Shown here: in pieces, positions 1-5,595 of the stretch
Layout of the letters: each line of letters opens with the position of its first letter
Position numbering within the stretch: position 1 is the first letter of the stretch
Source of the DNA: Teretinema sp964641135
GTDB taxonomy: Bacteria > Spirochaetota > Spirochaetia > Treponematales > Treponemataceae
Reading direction: 5' to 3'
Length of the DNA: 5,595 nucleotides
NCBI GenBank assembly: GCA_964641135.1
Contig: CAZXJV010000127.1
Coordinates: forward strand, 1-5,595
Program-made: the position numbers and the translations under genes
The notes under the pieces: generated by a model
Database searches by the model: none
What the model saw: the letters and a program-made list of their open reading frames with translations, nothing else
Told to the model about the DNA's origin: nothing

Positions 1-1953
1 GTACAGTTCTCCAAAGTTTCATTGGCCTTTGGCGACAGGGATATCCTGAACGGTGTCACCCTTAATCTGGCTTCCGGCAGCAAGGCAGCCCTTGCGGGCG
101 CGAACGGTTCGGGAAAGTCCACCCTAATGAAGGTGCTCGCAGGCCAGCTTGCCTGCGATTCCGGTGAACGGGCTGTCCAGAAGGATACCCGGGTTTCGTA
201 CCTGCCCCAGTCCGGTATAGTTCACTCGGGACGCTGCCTGCGCGATGAAATTGAAACCGCCTTTGCCCGGGGCTATACCCTTGAGAGCAGACTTCTCGAG
301 ATAGGCGAAGAGCTTGCCCGCTGCGGTGCGGATTCGGGCGAGGCGGCGCGTACTGCCCGTCTTCTTGAAGAGCACCATACGATACAGCAGGAACTGGATT
401 CTTCATTGTGGCACCGCCGCTCGGCGCTTGCTTCACAAACCCTTACCGGACTCGGTTTTACCGAATCCGATTTTGACCGGATGACCGGAGAATTTTCCGG
501 CGGCTGGCAGATGCGTATTGCACTTGCAAAGATTCTGCTTGAACACCCGGACATCCTTTTGCTTGATGAGCCGACGAACTATCTTGATCTTGAAGCCCGT
601 TCCTGGCTTGAGCAATGGCTGGCGGATTTTTCTGGCAGTTTTTTAATCGTCAGTCATGATCGCTATTTTCTTGATGCCACTGTCAACGAAGTCTATGAAT
701 TGTGCGACGGAGCGCTGACACGCTATCCCGGAAACTATACCAACTATGAGCGTGTGCGGGCGGTAGAACTGGAGTCTTTGATAAAACGGTACGATGCCCA
801 GCAGGAGGAAATCGCCAAAACAGAAGATTTTATCAGACGTTTCCGCTATAACGCCAGCAAGGCTGCCATGGTGCAGGACCGCATCAAGCGCCTGGAAAAA
901 CTGGAACGTATCGAAATACCTGAAAGCTTGAAAAAGATTCATTTTACCTTCCCTCCTGCACCGCATACCGGCCGGCTTGTATTAACCACCAGCGGATTAA
1001 CCCGGTCCTACGGCATGCGGACGGTGCTTTCACAGCTGGATCTGGTACTTGAAAAGAATGAACGGCTGGTTGTTGTGGGACGTAACGGTGCCGGAAAGTC
1101 TACACTGCTGAGGGTGCTCGCCGGCGTTGATACGGATTTTAGCGGTTTAATCACTCCGGGCGCCGGGGTTGCTGCCGGCTATTTTTCGCAGGATAATGCC
1201 GAGCTCTTAACCGGGCCCGAGAGGATCATAGACCTTTTGGAATCGGAAGCGCCTTTGGAGCTGATTCCGCGCCTGCGTGACATGCTTGCAGCTTTTTTGT
1301 TCCGCGGTGATGATGTGTATAAGCCGGTCAATGTGCTTTCAGGCGGTGAGAAAAGCCGTCTTGCCCTTGTGCGCCTGCTGCTCAAACCGCTGAATCTGCT
1401 TATACTTGACGAACCGACAAACCACCTTGACCTGCATGCCAAGGATGTCCTTCTTGATGCCCTCAGGCGGTTTACCGGCACGGTTATCTTTGTCTCTCAT
1501 GACCGCTCATTTATTGAAGGGCTTGCCACACGGGTTCTGGAGCTTACCGCCGGAAAGCCGGGCAAACCGTCCCTGGTACGCAATTTTCCCGGTGATTATG
1601 CCTATTATCTGGATCGTATCCAGCGTGAAAGTACAGACAGCGCTGTACACCAGGCATGCGCCGGTGCCGCATCCGGGGCGCCTGCCGCGGTTTCGACAGG
1701 GAAGCTCAACTATGAGGAAGAAAAACGTCTCAAGGCAGAGCGTCGAAAAAAAGAACGTGAAGAAGAACGGTTGTTGGGTGAACTTGACGAAATTGAATCG
1801 AAGATTGCCGCTCTTGATGAGCGGCTGTGTGATCCTGTTGTGTATTCGGACCCGATCGCAAGCCGTGAGGTTCAAAAGGAGCTGGAACTGTTGCGAGTCA
1901 GGGCGGCTGCAGTAACGGCGCTATGGGAACAGGCTGCCGAAGCCCTGCAGTGA
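1..1953 (+). CDS. ABC-F family ATP-binding protein (5' end outside window)
   Basis: The frame is open from base 1 (reading VQFSKVSLAFGD), so the true start lies upstream, probably by only a few codons. The TTG at 22 falls inside the conserved N-terminal strand and is not a credible start. The 650 visible residues form two ABC ATPase domains with no membrane segments, which is the ABC-F pattern (soluble, ribosome-associated translation factors such as EttA, Uup and YheS). Domain 1 has Walker A GANGSGKST (residues 33-41), signature FSGGW (165-169), Walker B ILLLDEPTNYLD (185-196) and SHDR (218-221). A charged helical linker at about 249-307 is the P-site tether region. Domain 2 has GRNGAGKST (360-368), LSGGE (446-450), LLILDEPTNHLD (466-477) and SHDR (499-502). 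Residues 570-650 are Lys/Glu-rich and look like the C-terminal coiled coil of Uup/YheS-type members. The first signature has Trp where the canonical motif has Gln/Glu. A role in relieving stalled ribosomes or in antibiotic protection cannot be told from sequence. The gene ends 14 nt before galE. Confidence 0.93.
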   Translation, partial: VQFSKVSLAFGDRDILNGVTLNLASGSKAALAGANGSGKSTLMKVLAGQLACDSGERAVQKDTRVSYLPQSGIVHSGRCLRDEIETAFARGYTLESRLLEIGEELARCGADSGEAARTARLLEEHHTIQQELDSSLWHRRSALASQTLTGLGFTESDFDRMTGEFSGGWQMRIALAKILLEHPDILLLDEPTNYLDLEARSWLEQWLADFSGSFLIVSHDRYFLDATVNEVYELCDGALTRYPGNYTNYERVRAVELESLIKRYDAQQEEIAKTEDFIRRFRYNASKAAMVQDRIKRLEKLERIEIPESLKKIHFTFPPAPHTGRLVLTTSGLTRSYGMRTVLSQLDLVLEKNERLVVVGRNGAGKSTLLRVLAGVDTDFSGLITPGAGVAAGYFSQDNAELLTGPERIIDLLESEAPLELIPRLRDMLAAFLFRGDDVYKPVNVLSGGEKSRLALVRLLLKPLNLLILDEPTNHLDLHAKDVLLDALRRFTGTVIFVSHDRSFIEGLATRVLELTAGKPGKPSLVRNFPGDYAYYLDRIQRESTDSAVHQACAGAASGAPAAVSTGKLNYEEEKRLKAERRKKEREEERLLGELDEIESKIAALDERLCDPVVYSDPIASREVQKELELLRVRAAAVTALWEQAAEALQ

Positions 1954-1958
1954 AGGAG
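1953..1958 (+). promoter_or_regulatory. Ribosome binding site of galE
   Basis: AAGGAG begins on the last base of the ABC-F stop codon and lies 9 nt before the ATG at 1968. It decides the galE start: an upstream in-frame ATG at 1923 would add 15 residues ahead of the NAD-binding strand and lacks a comparable site. Confidence 0.8.
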
Positions 1959-1967
1959 AATACCATA

Positions 1968-2960
1968 ATGAATGTTCTGGTAATTGGCGGTGCCGGTTAT
2001 ATCGGCAGCCATGTAGTTCGGGCTCTGTTGCAGGCAGGACACCGGGTAACAGTTTTTGACAATCTTTCCACCGGTCATACAGGGAATCTTTTTCCGGACG
2101 CAGCCTTTGTTCAGGGTGATATACAGAACCCGGCTTCATTGCAGGAGGTTTTTTCCCGTGGTTTTGACGGATGTGTGCACCTTGCCGCTTTTAAAGCTGT
2201 TGGGGAGTCAATGGAGCATCCCGGAAAGTACGCTGAAAACAATATCAGCGGTACTATCAATATTCTCAATGCTGCTGTGGGTACAGGCTGCATGAATCTT
2301 GTGTTTTCCTCATCAGCGGCTGTTTTTGGCTCTCCTTGCTATGTACCTATCGATGAAAAGCACCCGACAAAACCTGAAAGTTTTTACGGGTTTACCAAAC
2401 TGGAGATCGAGCATCTGCTTGAATGGTATGACCGTCTTAAGGGATTGCGCTACGCAGCCCTTCGCTATTTTAATGCTGCAGGATACGACCCGTCGCTGGA
2501 AATTCGGGGGCTCGAACGCAATCCCCAGAATCTGATACCGATCATTATGGAAACAGCTATGGGATGGCGTCCCGGGCTGAAAATTTATGGGCGAGATTAT
2601 GATACCCGTGATGGTACATGCATCCGGGATTATATCCACGTCACCGATCTTGCTGACGCCCATGTCAGGGCCCTTGAACATCTTTACCCGGGTGGAGAAA
2701 GCCTAACTGTCAACTTGGGTAGTGATACCGGCGCTACTGTTACAGAAATACTGGAAGCTGCACGCAGGATTACCGGACGACCGATTCCTGCATCCTATGT
2801 CGGGCGACGTGCCGGGGACACTTCAGCTCTCTACGCAGAATCATCTTTGGCACGCATAAAATTGGGCTGGTCGCCCGTTCTCTCTCATATTGATACCATC
2901 ATTCAAACTACCTGGCAGGTTTACCAATCCTGGCAGGACCGGAGGCCTTACAATGAATAA
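1968..2960 (+). CDS. galE: UDP-glucose 4-epimerase
   Basis: GalE interconverts UDP-glucose and UDP-galactose in the cytoplasm, using tightly bound NAD. It serves the Leloir pathway and supplies UDP-galactose for surface glycans. The 330-residue product matches the usual family length of about 330-340. It opens with the Rossmann motif GGAGYIGSH (residues 7-15), followed by the acidic residue of the NAD-ribose site in FDNLSTG (30-36). The short-chain dehydrogenase catalytic residues are present: Ser116 in FSSSAAVFG, and Tyr140/Lys144 in YGFTK. Asn169 in RYFNAAG and Asn188 in NLIPII fit the UDP-sugar site, and TRDGTCIRDYIHVTD (213-227) is highly characteristic of GalE. The residue aligned with E. 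coli Tyr299 and human Cys307, which limits N-acetyl-sugar acceptance, appears to be Leu288, so the UDP-GlcNAc/GalNAc range is open. The start is chosen by the RBS at 1953-1958. The gene sits 14 nt after the ABC-F gene and overlaps the next gene by 8 nt, so it is very probably co-transcribed. Confidence 0.95.
   Translation: MNVLVIGGAGYIGSHVVRALLQAGHRVTVFDNLSTGHTGNLFPDAAFVQGDIQNPASLQEVFSRGFDGCVHLAAFKAVGESMEHPGKYAENNISGTINILNAAVGTGCMNLVFSSSAAVFGSPCYVPIDEKHPTKPESFYGFTKLEIEHLLEWYDRLKGLRYAALRYFNAAGYDPSLEIRGLERNPQNLIPIIMETAMGWRPGLKIYGRDYDTRDGTCIRDYIHVTDLADAHVRALEHLYPGGESLTVNLGSDTGATVTEILEAARRITGRPIPASYVGRRAGDTSALYAESSLARIKLGWSPVLSHIDTIIQTTWQVYQSWQDRRPYNE
2941..2945 (+). promoter_or_regulatory. Ribosome binding site of the M20 gene, inside galE
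   Basis: GGAGG lies 7 nt before the ATG at 2953, within the last codons of galE. It selects 2953 over an in-frame TTG at 2890, which would lengthen the overlap with galE to about 70 nt. Confidence 0.8.
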
Positions 2961-4191
2961 CACAGATGATTTTTCCACCATAAGCGAATCAATCCGTTCC
3001 AGTCTGGAGCAGATGATAGAGCTTGAAACCCTGCTTACCGCACTACCTGCACTTGCCCCTGAATCAGGAGGGGATGGTGAATTAAAAAAATGCGAAGCTC
3101 TTGAGACGTATTTGCGCACACTGGGGTTTTCAGTCTTTGAGCGCTTTGATGCCCCCGATCCGCGGGTATCACGCGGAATCCGTCCAAACCTTGTGGTTAC
3201 TGTTCCCGGCAAGGATTCTTCGCGCGCTGTGTGGGTAATGACTCATACAGATGTTGTACCGCCTGGCGACCTGGAGAACTGGAACAGCGATCCATGGACT
3301 GTCCGCAGGGAAAGCGACCGTATTTACGGACGAGGGGTAGAGGATAATCAGCAGGGACTTGTTGCTTCTGTTTTTGCAGCCCTTGCCTTTATCAGGAACA
3401 AAATTCAGCCAGCCTGTGATATTAAATTGCTGTTTGTAGCAGATGAAGAGGTCGGTTCGGCCATGGGAATCCAGTACCTGCTGCGGGAACATGCTCTGTT
3501 CAAGCCCGGGGACCTCATTGTCATTCCCGATGGCGGTGACGACAAGGGCTCAACCATAGAGATTGCCGAGAAAAATCTTCTTTGGCTCAAAATAACCACA
3601 GAGGGAAAGCAGACTCACGGTTCCCGGCCTGACCAGGGAGCAAACGCTCATCTTGCTGCCTGTGATCTTGCTCTGCGGCTTAATGCCCTGGAAAAACACT
3701 TTGACCGGCGCGATCCCCTTTTTGATCCCGACCGTTCCACTTTTCAGCCGACCCGTAAAGAGACCAATGTTCCGAACATTAACACTATTCCCGGTGAAGA
3801 TGTGTTATGCATGGACTGCCGGATCCTGCCGTGTTATTCGCTTGAAACAGTACGCGAGCAGATCAGACATCTTGCAAAGGAGGTTGAGACAGCCCATGGT
3901 GTGCGAATCAGCTGGACTGAGGAACAATCAGTGGAATCCCGTGCGACACTTCCGGATGCTCCGGTCGTTACTGCAGTTGCGAATGCCATCCGCAGGGTGT
4001 ATGGTATTGAGGCCCGCCCGATCGGGATAGGAGGCGGTACTGTCGCCGCCTATCTGCGTAACGCAGGTTTTGATGCGGTTGTCTGGAGCCGTATGGATGA
4101 AACAGCCCACCAAAGCAACGAGTACTGCCTGTTCGAAAACCTGATAGGTGATGCGACAGTCCTTGCTGCGGTAATGTACGGGAATAATTAG
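2953..4191 (+). CDS. M20-family metallo-hydrolase (DapE/ArgE/CPG2-like), substrate unknown
   Basis: This is a predicted cytoplasmic di-zinc amidohydrolase or peptidase of 412 residues with no signal peptide. M20 enzymes cleave an amide bond in acylated amino acids, succinyl-diaminopimelate or small peptides. All expected active-site residues are visible: His98 and Asp100 in HTDVVPPG, bridging Asp131 in GRGVEDNQQG, general base Glu165 with metal ligand Glu166 in ADEEVGS, Asp193 in PDGG, and a C-terminal His386 in ETAHQSNE. The lid/dimerisation domain spans roughly 206-325 and carries His222 in THGSRPDQGANAH. The GRGVEDNQQG and PNINTIPGEDV blocks recall an uncharacterised M20 group, common in methanogens, that databases have sometimes mislabelled as diaminopimelate aminotransferase (from memory). 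It should not be called DapE or ArgE on this evidence. The gene overlaps galE by 8 nt, and its TAG shares a base with the GTG of the next gene. Co-expression with a lysine 2,3-aminomutase-like enzyme suggests a lysine, beta-amino acid or peptide substrate, but that is inference. Confidence 0.92.
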   Translation: MNNTDDFSTISESIRSSLEQMIELETLLTALPALAPESGGDGELKKCEALETYLRTLGFSVFERFDAPDPRVSRGIRPNLVVTVPGKDSSRAVWVMTHTDVVPPGDLENWNSDPWTVRRESDRIYGRGVEDNQQGLVASVFAALAFIRNKIQPACDIKLLFVADEEVGSAMGIQYLLREHALFKPGDLIVIPDGGDDKGSTIEIAEKNLLWLKITTEGKQTHGSRPDQGANAHLAACDLALRLNALEKHFDRRDPLFDPDRSTFQPTRKETNVPNINTIPGEDVLCMDCRILPCYSLETVREQIRHLAKEVETAHGVRISWTEEQSVESRATLPDAPVVTAVANAIRRVYGIEARPIGIGGGTVAAYLRNAGFDAVVWSRMDETAHQSNEYCLFENLIGDATVLAAVMYGNN

Positions 4192-5189
4192 TGGGCCGCC
4201 ATGATTGGCGGACTGCGGATTTCCGGTCAGTTCCGCTGGAATTGCCTGAGGGTATACCGCCCGCTTTCCGTGCATTGATTGAATCTGCAGACGGCATTGA
4301 GGCAGAGGCCTTACGGCGTCAGGTTGAATATTCCCGTGAGGAGGCAACTGTTCTTGACCGGGAAACATCCGATCCGCTTGGTGAAAGCCGTTGGTGTGTT
4401 CATTCTCATCTGGTTCATCAGTATCCTGATCGTGTGTTGCTGCTTGCGACCGGCAGGTGTATCGGATATTGCCGGTATTGTTTCAGACGAAGTTTTACCA
4501 GCCGTCCCGACGGTTTTATCAGCGCTGATCTGATAGAAAAAACACTTGCCTATCTGGCGGCAAATCCCGGAGTACGTGAAATACTGGTTTCAGGCGGTGA
4601 TCCTCTTACCGCCAGCCGGGAAGAGCTTTCGGGGCTTCTGGATGCCCTGCGCTGTACCCGGCCCGATATCCTTATCCGGTTATGTACTCGTGCGCCTGTC
4701 TTCGCTCCTCGGCTATTCACGCAACAGCTGATACAGGAGCTTCGTTCATTACGTCCGTTATGGGTGATTCCTCATATCAATCATCCTGCCGAACTTGGTC
4801 CTGACCAGCGCACAGTTTTAACGTCATTGATAGAAGCCGGAATTTCTGTTCAATCACAGACCGTCCTGCTTAAGGGTGTCAATGATGATCCGGCTATTCT
4901 GGAACGGTTGTTTCATTCGTTAGTTGTACTTGGGGTTAAACCGGGATATCTTTTTCAGTGTGATATGGCCCCGGGTACCGCACATTTCCGGTGCAGCCTT
5001 CCGGAAGCCGCCCGGATTTGGCGTCAACTGCGCCAGCGTCTTTCCGGGCTTTCGCTGCCTGTGTTTGCTGTTGATCTTCCAGGTGGAGGGGGCAAGTACC
5101 CTCTGGCACCGGTAGCTCTTGAAGAAACATGCCCTGAGGCCCTTGAAGTTCGGGGTATTGATGGAAAAGTATACAGATACGAGCCGTAA
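4191..5189 (+). CDS. KamA-family radical SAM aminomutase (lysine 2,3-aminomutase-like, short form)
   Basis: This is a predicted radical SAM, PLP-dependent aminomutase of 332 residues, moving an amino group from C2 to C3 of lysine or a lysine-like substrate. The 4Fe-4S cluster motif is Cys90, Cys94 and Cys97 in CIGYCRYCFRR, followed by SGGDPL (134-139). The PLP lysine is Lys302 in DLPGGGGK. Against Clostridium subterminale KamA as I recall it, the cluster cysteines (125/129/132), Arg134, Asp293, Asp330 and Lys337 correspond to 90/94/97, Arg99, Asp258, Asp295 and Lys302, all at an offset of 35. That favours lysine over glutamate as substrate type. The protein stops at YEP, before the CxCxxC zinc motif and tail of KamA (416 residues), and has Asp233 where KamA has zinc ligand Cys268. 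The size resembles EpmB, which modifies lysine for EF-P, but EpmB lacks the DxPGGGGK motif. The GTG start overlaps the upstream stop by one base (TAGTG) with only a weak GGGA-like site before it, so translation probably relies on coupling. DWR near the start matches the family N-terminus. Confidence 0.9.
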   Translation: MGRHDWRTADFRSVPLELPEGIPPAFRALIESADGIEAEALRRQVEYSREEATVLDRETSDPLGESRWCVHSHLVHQYPDRVLLLATGRCIGYCRYCFRRSFTSRPDGFISADLIEKTLAYLAANPGVREILVSGGDPLTASREELSGLLDALRCTRPDILIRLCTRAPVFAPRLFTQQLIQELRSLRPLWVIPHINHPAELGPDQRTVLTSLIEAGISVQSQTVLLKGVNDDPAILERLFHSLVVLGVKPGYLFQCDMAPGTAHFRCSLPEAARIWRQLRQRLSGLSLPVFAVDLPGGGGKYPLAPVALEETCPEALEVRGIDGKVYRYEP

Positions 5190-5359
5190 TGTTATGAAAT
5201 AGTATACGTTCCCTTGTCTGATTTTTTAGTTTTCCTTTTTTTTTTACAGTCACACACAATAAATAACGTTCCGTTTTTTCTGTCTGTGAAAGAAACAATA
5301 ATTATCTCTGGAATCTATCTCTATTTATTGTAAAGATTTAAATATTTCTTGCCACTTAT
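5190..5359 (+). other. AT-rich intergenic spacer, no gene seen
   Basis: This is the first part of a roughly 280-bp gap between the operon and the sigma-factor gene, clearly richer in A/T than the genes around it. An ATG overlapping the kamA-like stop (TAATG) closes after two codons, and no longer frame with a ribosome site is visible. The + strand has T-rich tracts (T6 at 5222-5227, T10 at 5236-5245). A very small hairpin, AACG-TTC-CGTT, at 5265-5275 runs into a T6 run (5274-5279); it is the best terminator candidate for the upstream operon, but a 4-bp stem is weak. ACGTTCC occurs twice (5206-5212 and 5266-5272). I see no convincing -35/-10 promoter, though the A/T content would easily allow one. 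Confidence 0.6.
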
Positions 5360-5397
5360 ATGTCGCGCGTTCCCGTAAGCCCCGATGGAAGCGACAT
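5360..5397. repeat. Inverted repeat, candidate activator (enhancer) site for the sigma-54 promoter
   Basis: ATGTCGC at 5360-5366 is matched exactly by GCGACAT at 5391-5397. TTCC (5370-5373) and GGAA (5387-5390) add a second inner matching pair, offset by three bases on the left side. Arm centres are about 31 bp apart, close to three helical turns. The element is a GC-rich island in AT-rich DNA, centred about 81 bp upstream of the transcription start predicted from the -24/-12 motif. Known sigma-54 activators of the NtrC type commonly bind inverted repeats about 80-150 bp upstream. The repeat is seen directly; its role is inferred. It has no following T-run, so it is unlikely to be a terminator. 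Confidence 0.5.
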
Positions 5398-5433
5398 CCA
5401 GATCTGAATAAATACTTAAGCCTCTGCAATAGT

Positions 5434-5449
5434 TGGCATGAAAATTGCT
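5434..5449 (+). promoter_or_regulatory. Sigma-54 (RpoN) -24/-12 promoter of the sigma-factor gene
   Basis: TGGCATGAAAATTGCT fits the sigma-54 consensus TGGCAYRNNNNTTGCW at every defined position. The GG (5435-5436) and GC (5447-5448) doublets are 12 bp apart, as required. The flanking G at 5432, T at 5433 and T at 5452 also agree with the extended consensus. The predicted start of transcription is near 5460, which leaves a leader of about 11 nt before the ATG at 5471. Such a promoter would need RpoN and an AAA+ activator, neither of which is encoded in this window. Confidence 0.75.
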
Positions 5450-5459
5450 ATTAACTGGC

Positions 5460-5464
5460 GGGGG
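5460..5464 (+). promoter_or_regulatory. G-run ribosome binding site of the sigma-factor gene
   Basis: GGGGG lies 6 nt before the ATG at 5471. It is an imperfect Shine-Dalgarno sequence but the only purine-rich stretch near this start. It coincides with the predicted first transcribed bases from the sigma-54 promoter, so the mRNA may begin with its own ribosome site. Confidence 0.5.
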
Positions 5465-5470
5465 CATTCT

Positions 5471-5595
5471 ATGTATAATTGTGATTCTATAAGTGAGTAT
5501 CTCAGAGAAATCAGGAAGTATTCATTACTTGATTTTGATCAGGAAATGGAGCTTTCACGTCAAATACAGGATGGCAACATCAACGCTCGCAGAAC
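5471..5595 (+). CDS. Sigma-70-family RNA polymerase sigma factor, N-terminal fragment (RpoS/RpoD-like)
   Basis: Only 41 codons are in the window, open to the edge. The peptide SISEYLREIRKYSLLDFD followed by QEMELSRQIQDGNINARR matches region 1.2 of sigma-70 factors: a YLREI core, then a leucine-containing helix break, then an E-E-L-x-R-x-I-x-x-G-x-x-x-A-R-R pattern, normally followed by region 2. Starting at 5471 gives only eight residues before YLREI, so there is no RpoD-type region 1.1. This points to an alternative (group 2, RpoS-like) sigma factor. An in-frame ATG at 5438 would add 11 residues, but it lies inside the -24 box of the sigma-54 promoter and has no ribosome site, so 5471 is preferred. 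Expression is probably under sigma-54 and activator control, separate from the upstream operon. The regulon and the exact sigma class cannot be judged from this fragment. Confidence 0.8.
   Translation, partial: MYNCDSISEYLREIRKYSLLDFDQEMELSRQIQDGNINARR

Noticed and set aside
1406..1915. A 169-codon + strand frame inside the ABC-F gene
   Set aside because: It overlaps the second Walker B and C-terminal region in another frame and shows no family motif; it is a by-product of the real gene.
1923..1967. Upstream in-frame ATG extension of galE
   Set aside because: It would overlap the ABC-F gene and add 15 non-conserved residues before the NAD-binding strand. A good AAGGAG site supports the ATG at 1968.
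2890..2952. Upstream in-frame TTG extension of the M20 gene
   Set aside because: It lies deep inside galE and lacks a ribosome site, whereas GGAGG is correctly spaced for the ATG at 2953.
2841..3212. Reverse-strand open frame across the galE/M20 junction, and similar antisense frames elsewhere
   Set aside because: They run opposite to well-supported genes with clear family motifs and have no recognisable domains or ribosome sites.
4191..5189. Annotation as EpmB (EF-P lysine aminomutase)
   Set aside because: The length fits, but the DLPGGGGK PLP motif is KamA-type and no epmA or efp is in the window. Family-level naming is safer.
5236..5245. T10 tract as a phase-variable switch
   Set aside because: It lies about 225 bp before the next start and outside any coding frame or recognised promoter spacer, so no on/off mechanism is evident.
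4936..5298. Reverse-strand open frame reaching from the kamA-like gene into the spacer
   Set aside because: It is mostly antisense to the conserved PLP-lysine region. Its short part outside the gene is just the complement of T-rich sequence, giving a Lys-rich start.
5356..5397. Reverse-strand 13-residue mini-ORF that coincides with the inverted repeat
   Set aside because: It has no ribosome site and its length is expected by chance. The match in boundary arises because ATG is part of the repeat arm.
5360..5397. Inverted repeat as an intrinsic terminator
   Set aside because: The arms are separated by 24 bases and no T-run follows on either side.
5438..5470. Upstream in-frame ATG for the sigma factor
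   Set aside because: The ATG is part of the -24 promoter box, upstream of the predicted transcription start, with no ribosome site.

Overview
The window is gene-dense bacterial DNA with everything on the + strand. Four tightly packed genes form one apparent operon (1-5189). An AT-rich gap of about 280 bp follows, and then the first 41 codons of an RNA polymerase sigma factor, cut by the window edge. The organism cannot be fixed from this sequence. Moderate GC in the genes, NAD-type GalE, and a sigma-54-type promoter placed directly before a sigma-70-family gene (compare the RpoN-RpoS cascade of Borrelia) make a spirochaete such as a Treponema relative a reasonable but low-confidence guess.

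Operon region: (1) an ABC-F family ATPase, missing only its extreme N-terminus (1-1953). (2) UDP-glucose 4-epimerase GalE (1968-2960), 14 nt downstream. (3) An M20-family metallo-hydrolase with a full set of metal ligands but unknown substrate (2953-4191), overlapping galE by 8 nt. (4) A short lysine 2,3-aminomutase (KamA)-family radical SAM/PLP enzyme (4191-5189), whose GTG start overlaps the M20 stop by one base. The M20/KamA pair is translationally coupled and is the most likely functional unit of the four. ABC-F and GalE look like housekeeping companions.

The KamA-like protein keeps the radical SAM cysteines, the PLP lysine, and the arginine and two aspartates that bind lysine in characterised KamA, all at one constant offset. 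It lacks both halves of the structural zinc site and the C-terminal tail. It is therefore an EpmB-sized protein with a KamA-type active site.

Regulatory region (5190-5470): the AT-rich spacer has no gene. It holds a 7-bp inverted repeat (5360-5397) and a near-perfect -24/-12 sigma-54 promoter (5434-5449). The predicted transcription start is only about 11 nt before the sigma-factor ATG at 5471. The inverted repeat is centred about 81 bp upstream of that start, a typical place for a sigma-54 activator site. This implies a sigma-54 to sigma-70-family regulatory cascade, the most interesting signal in the window.
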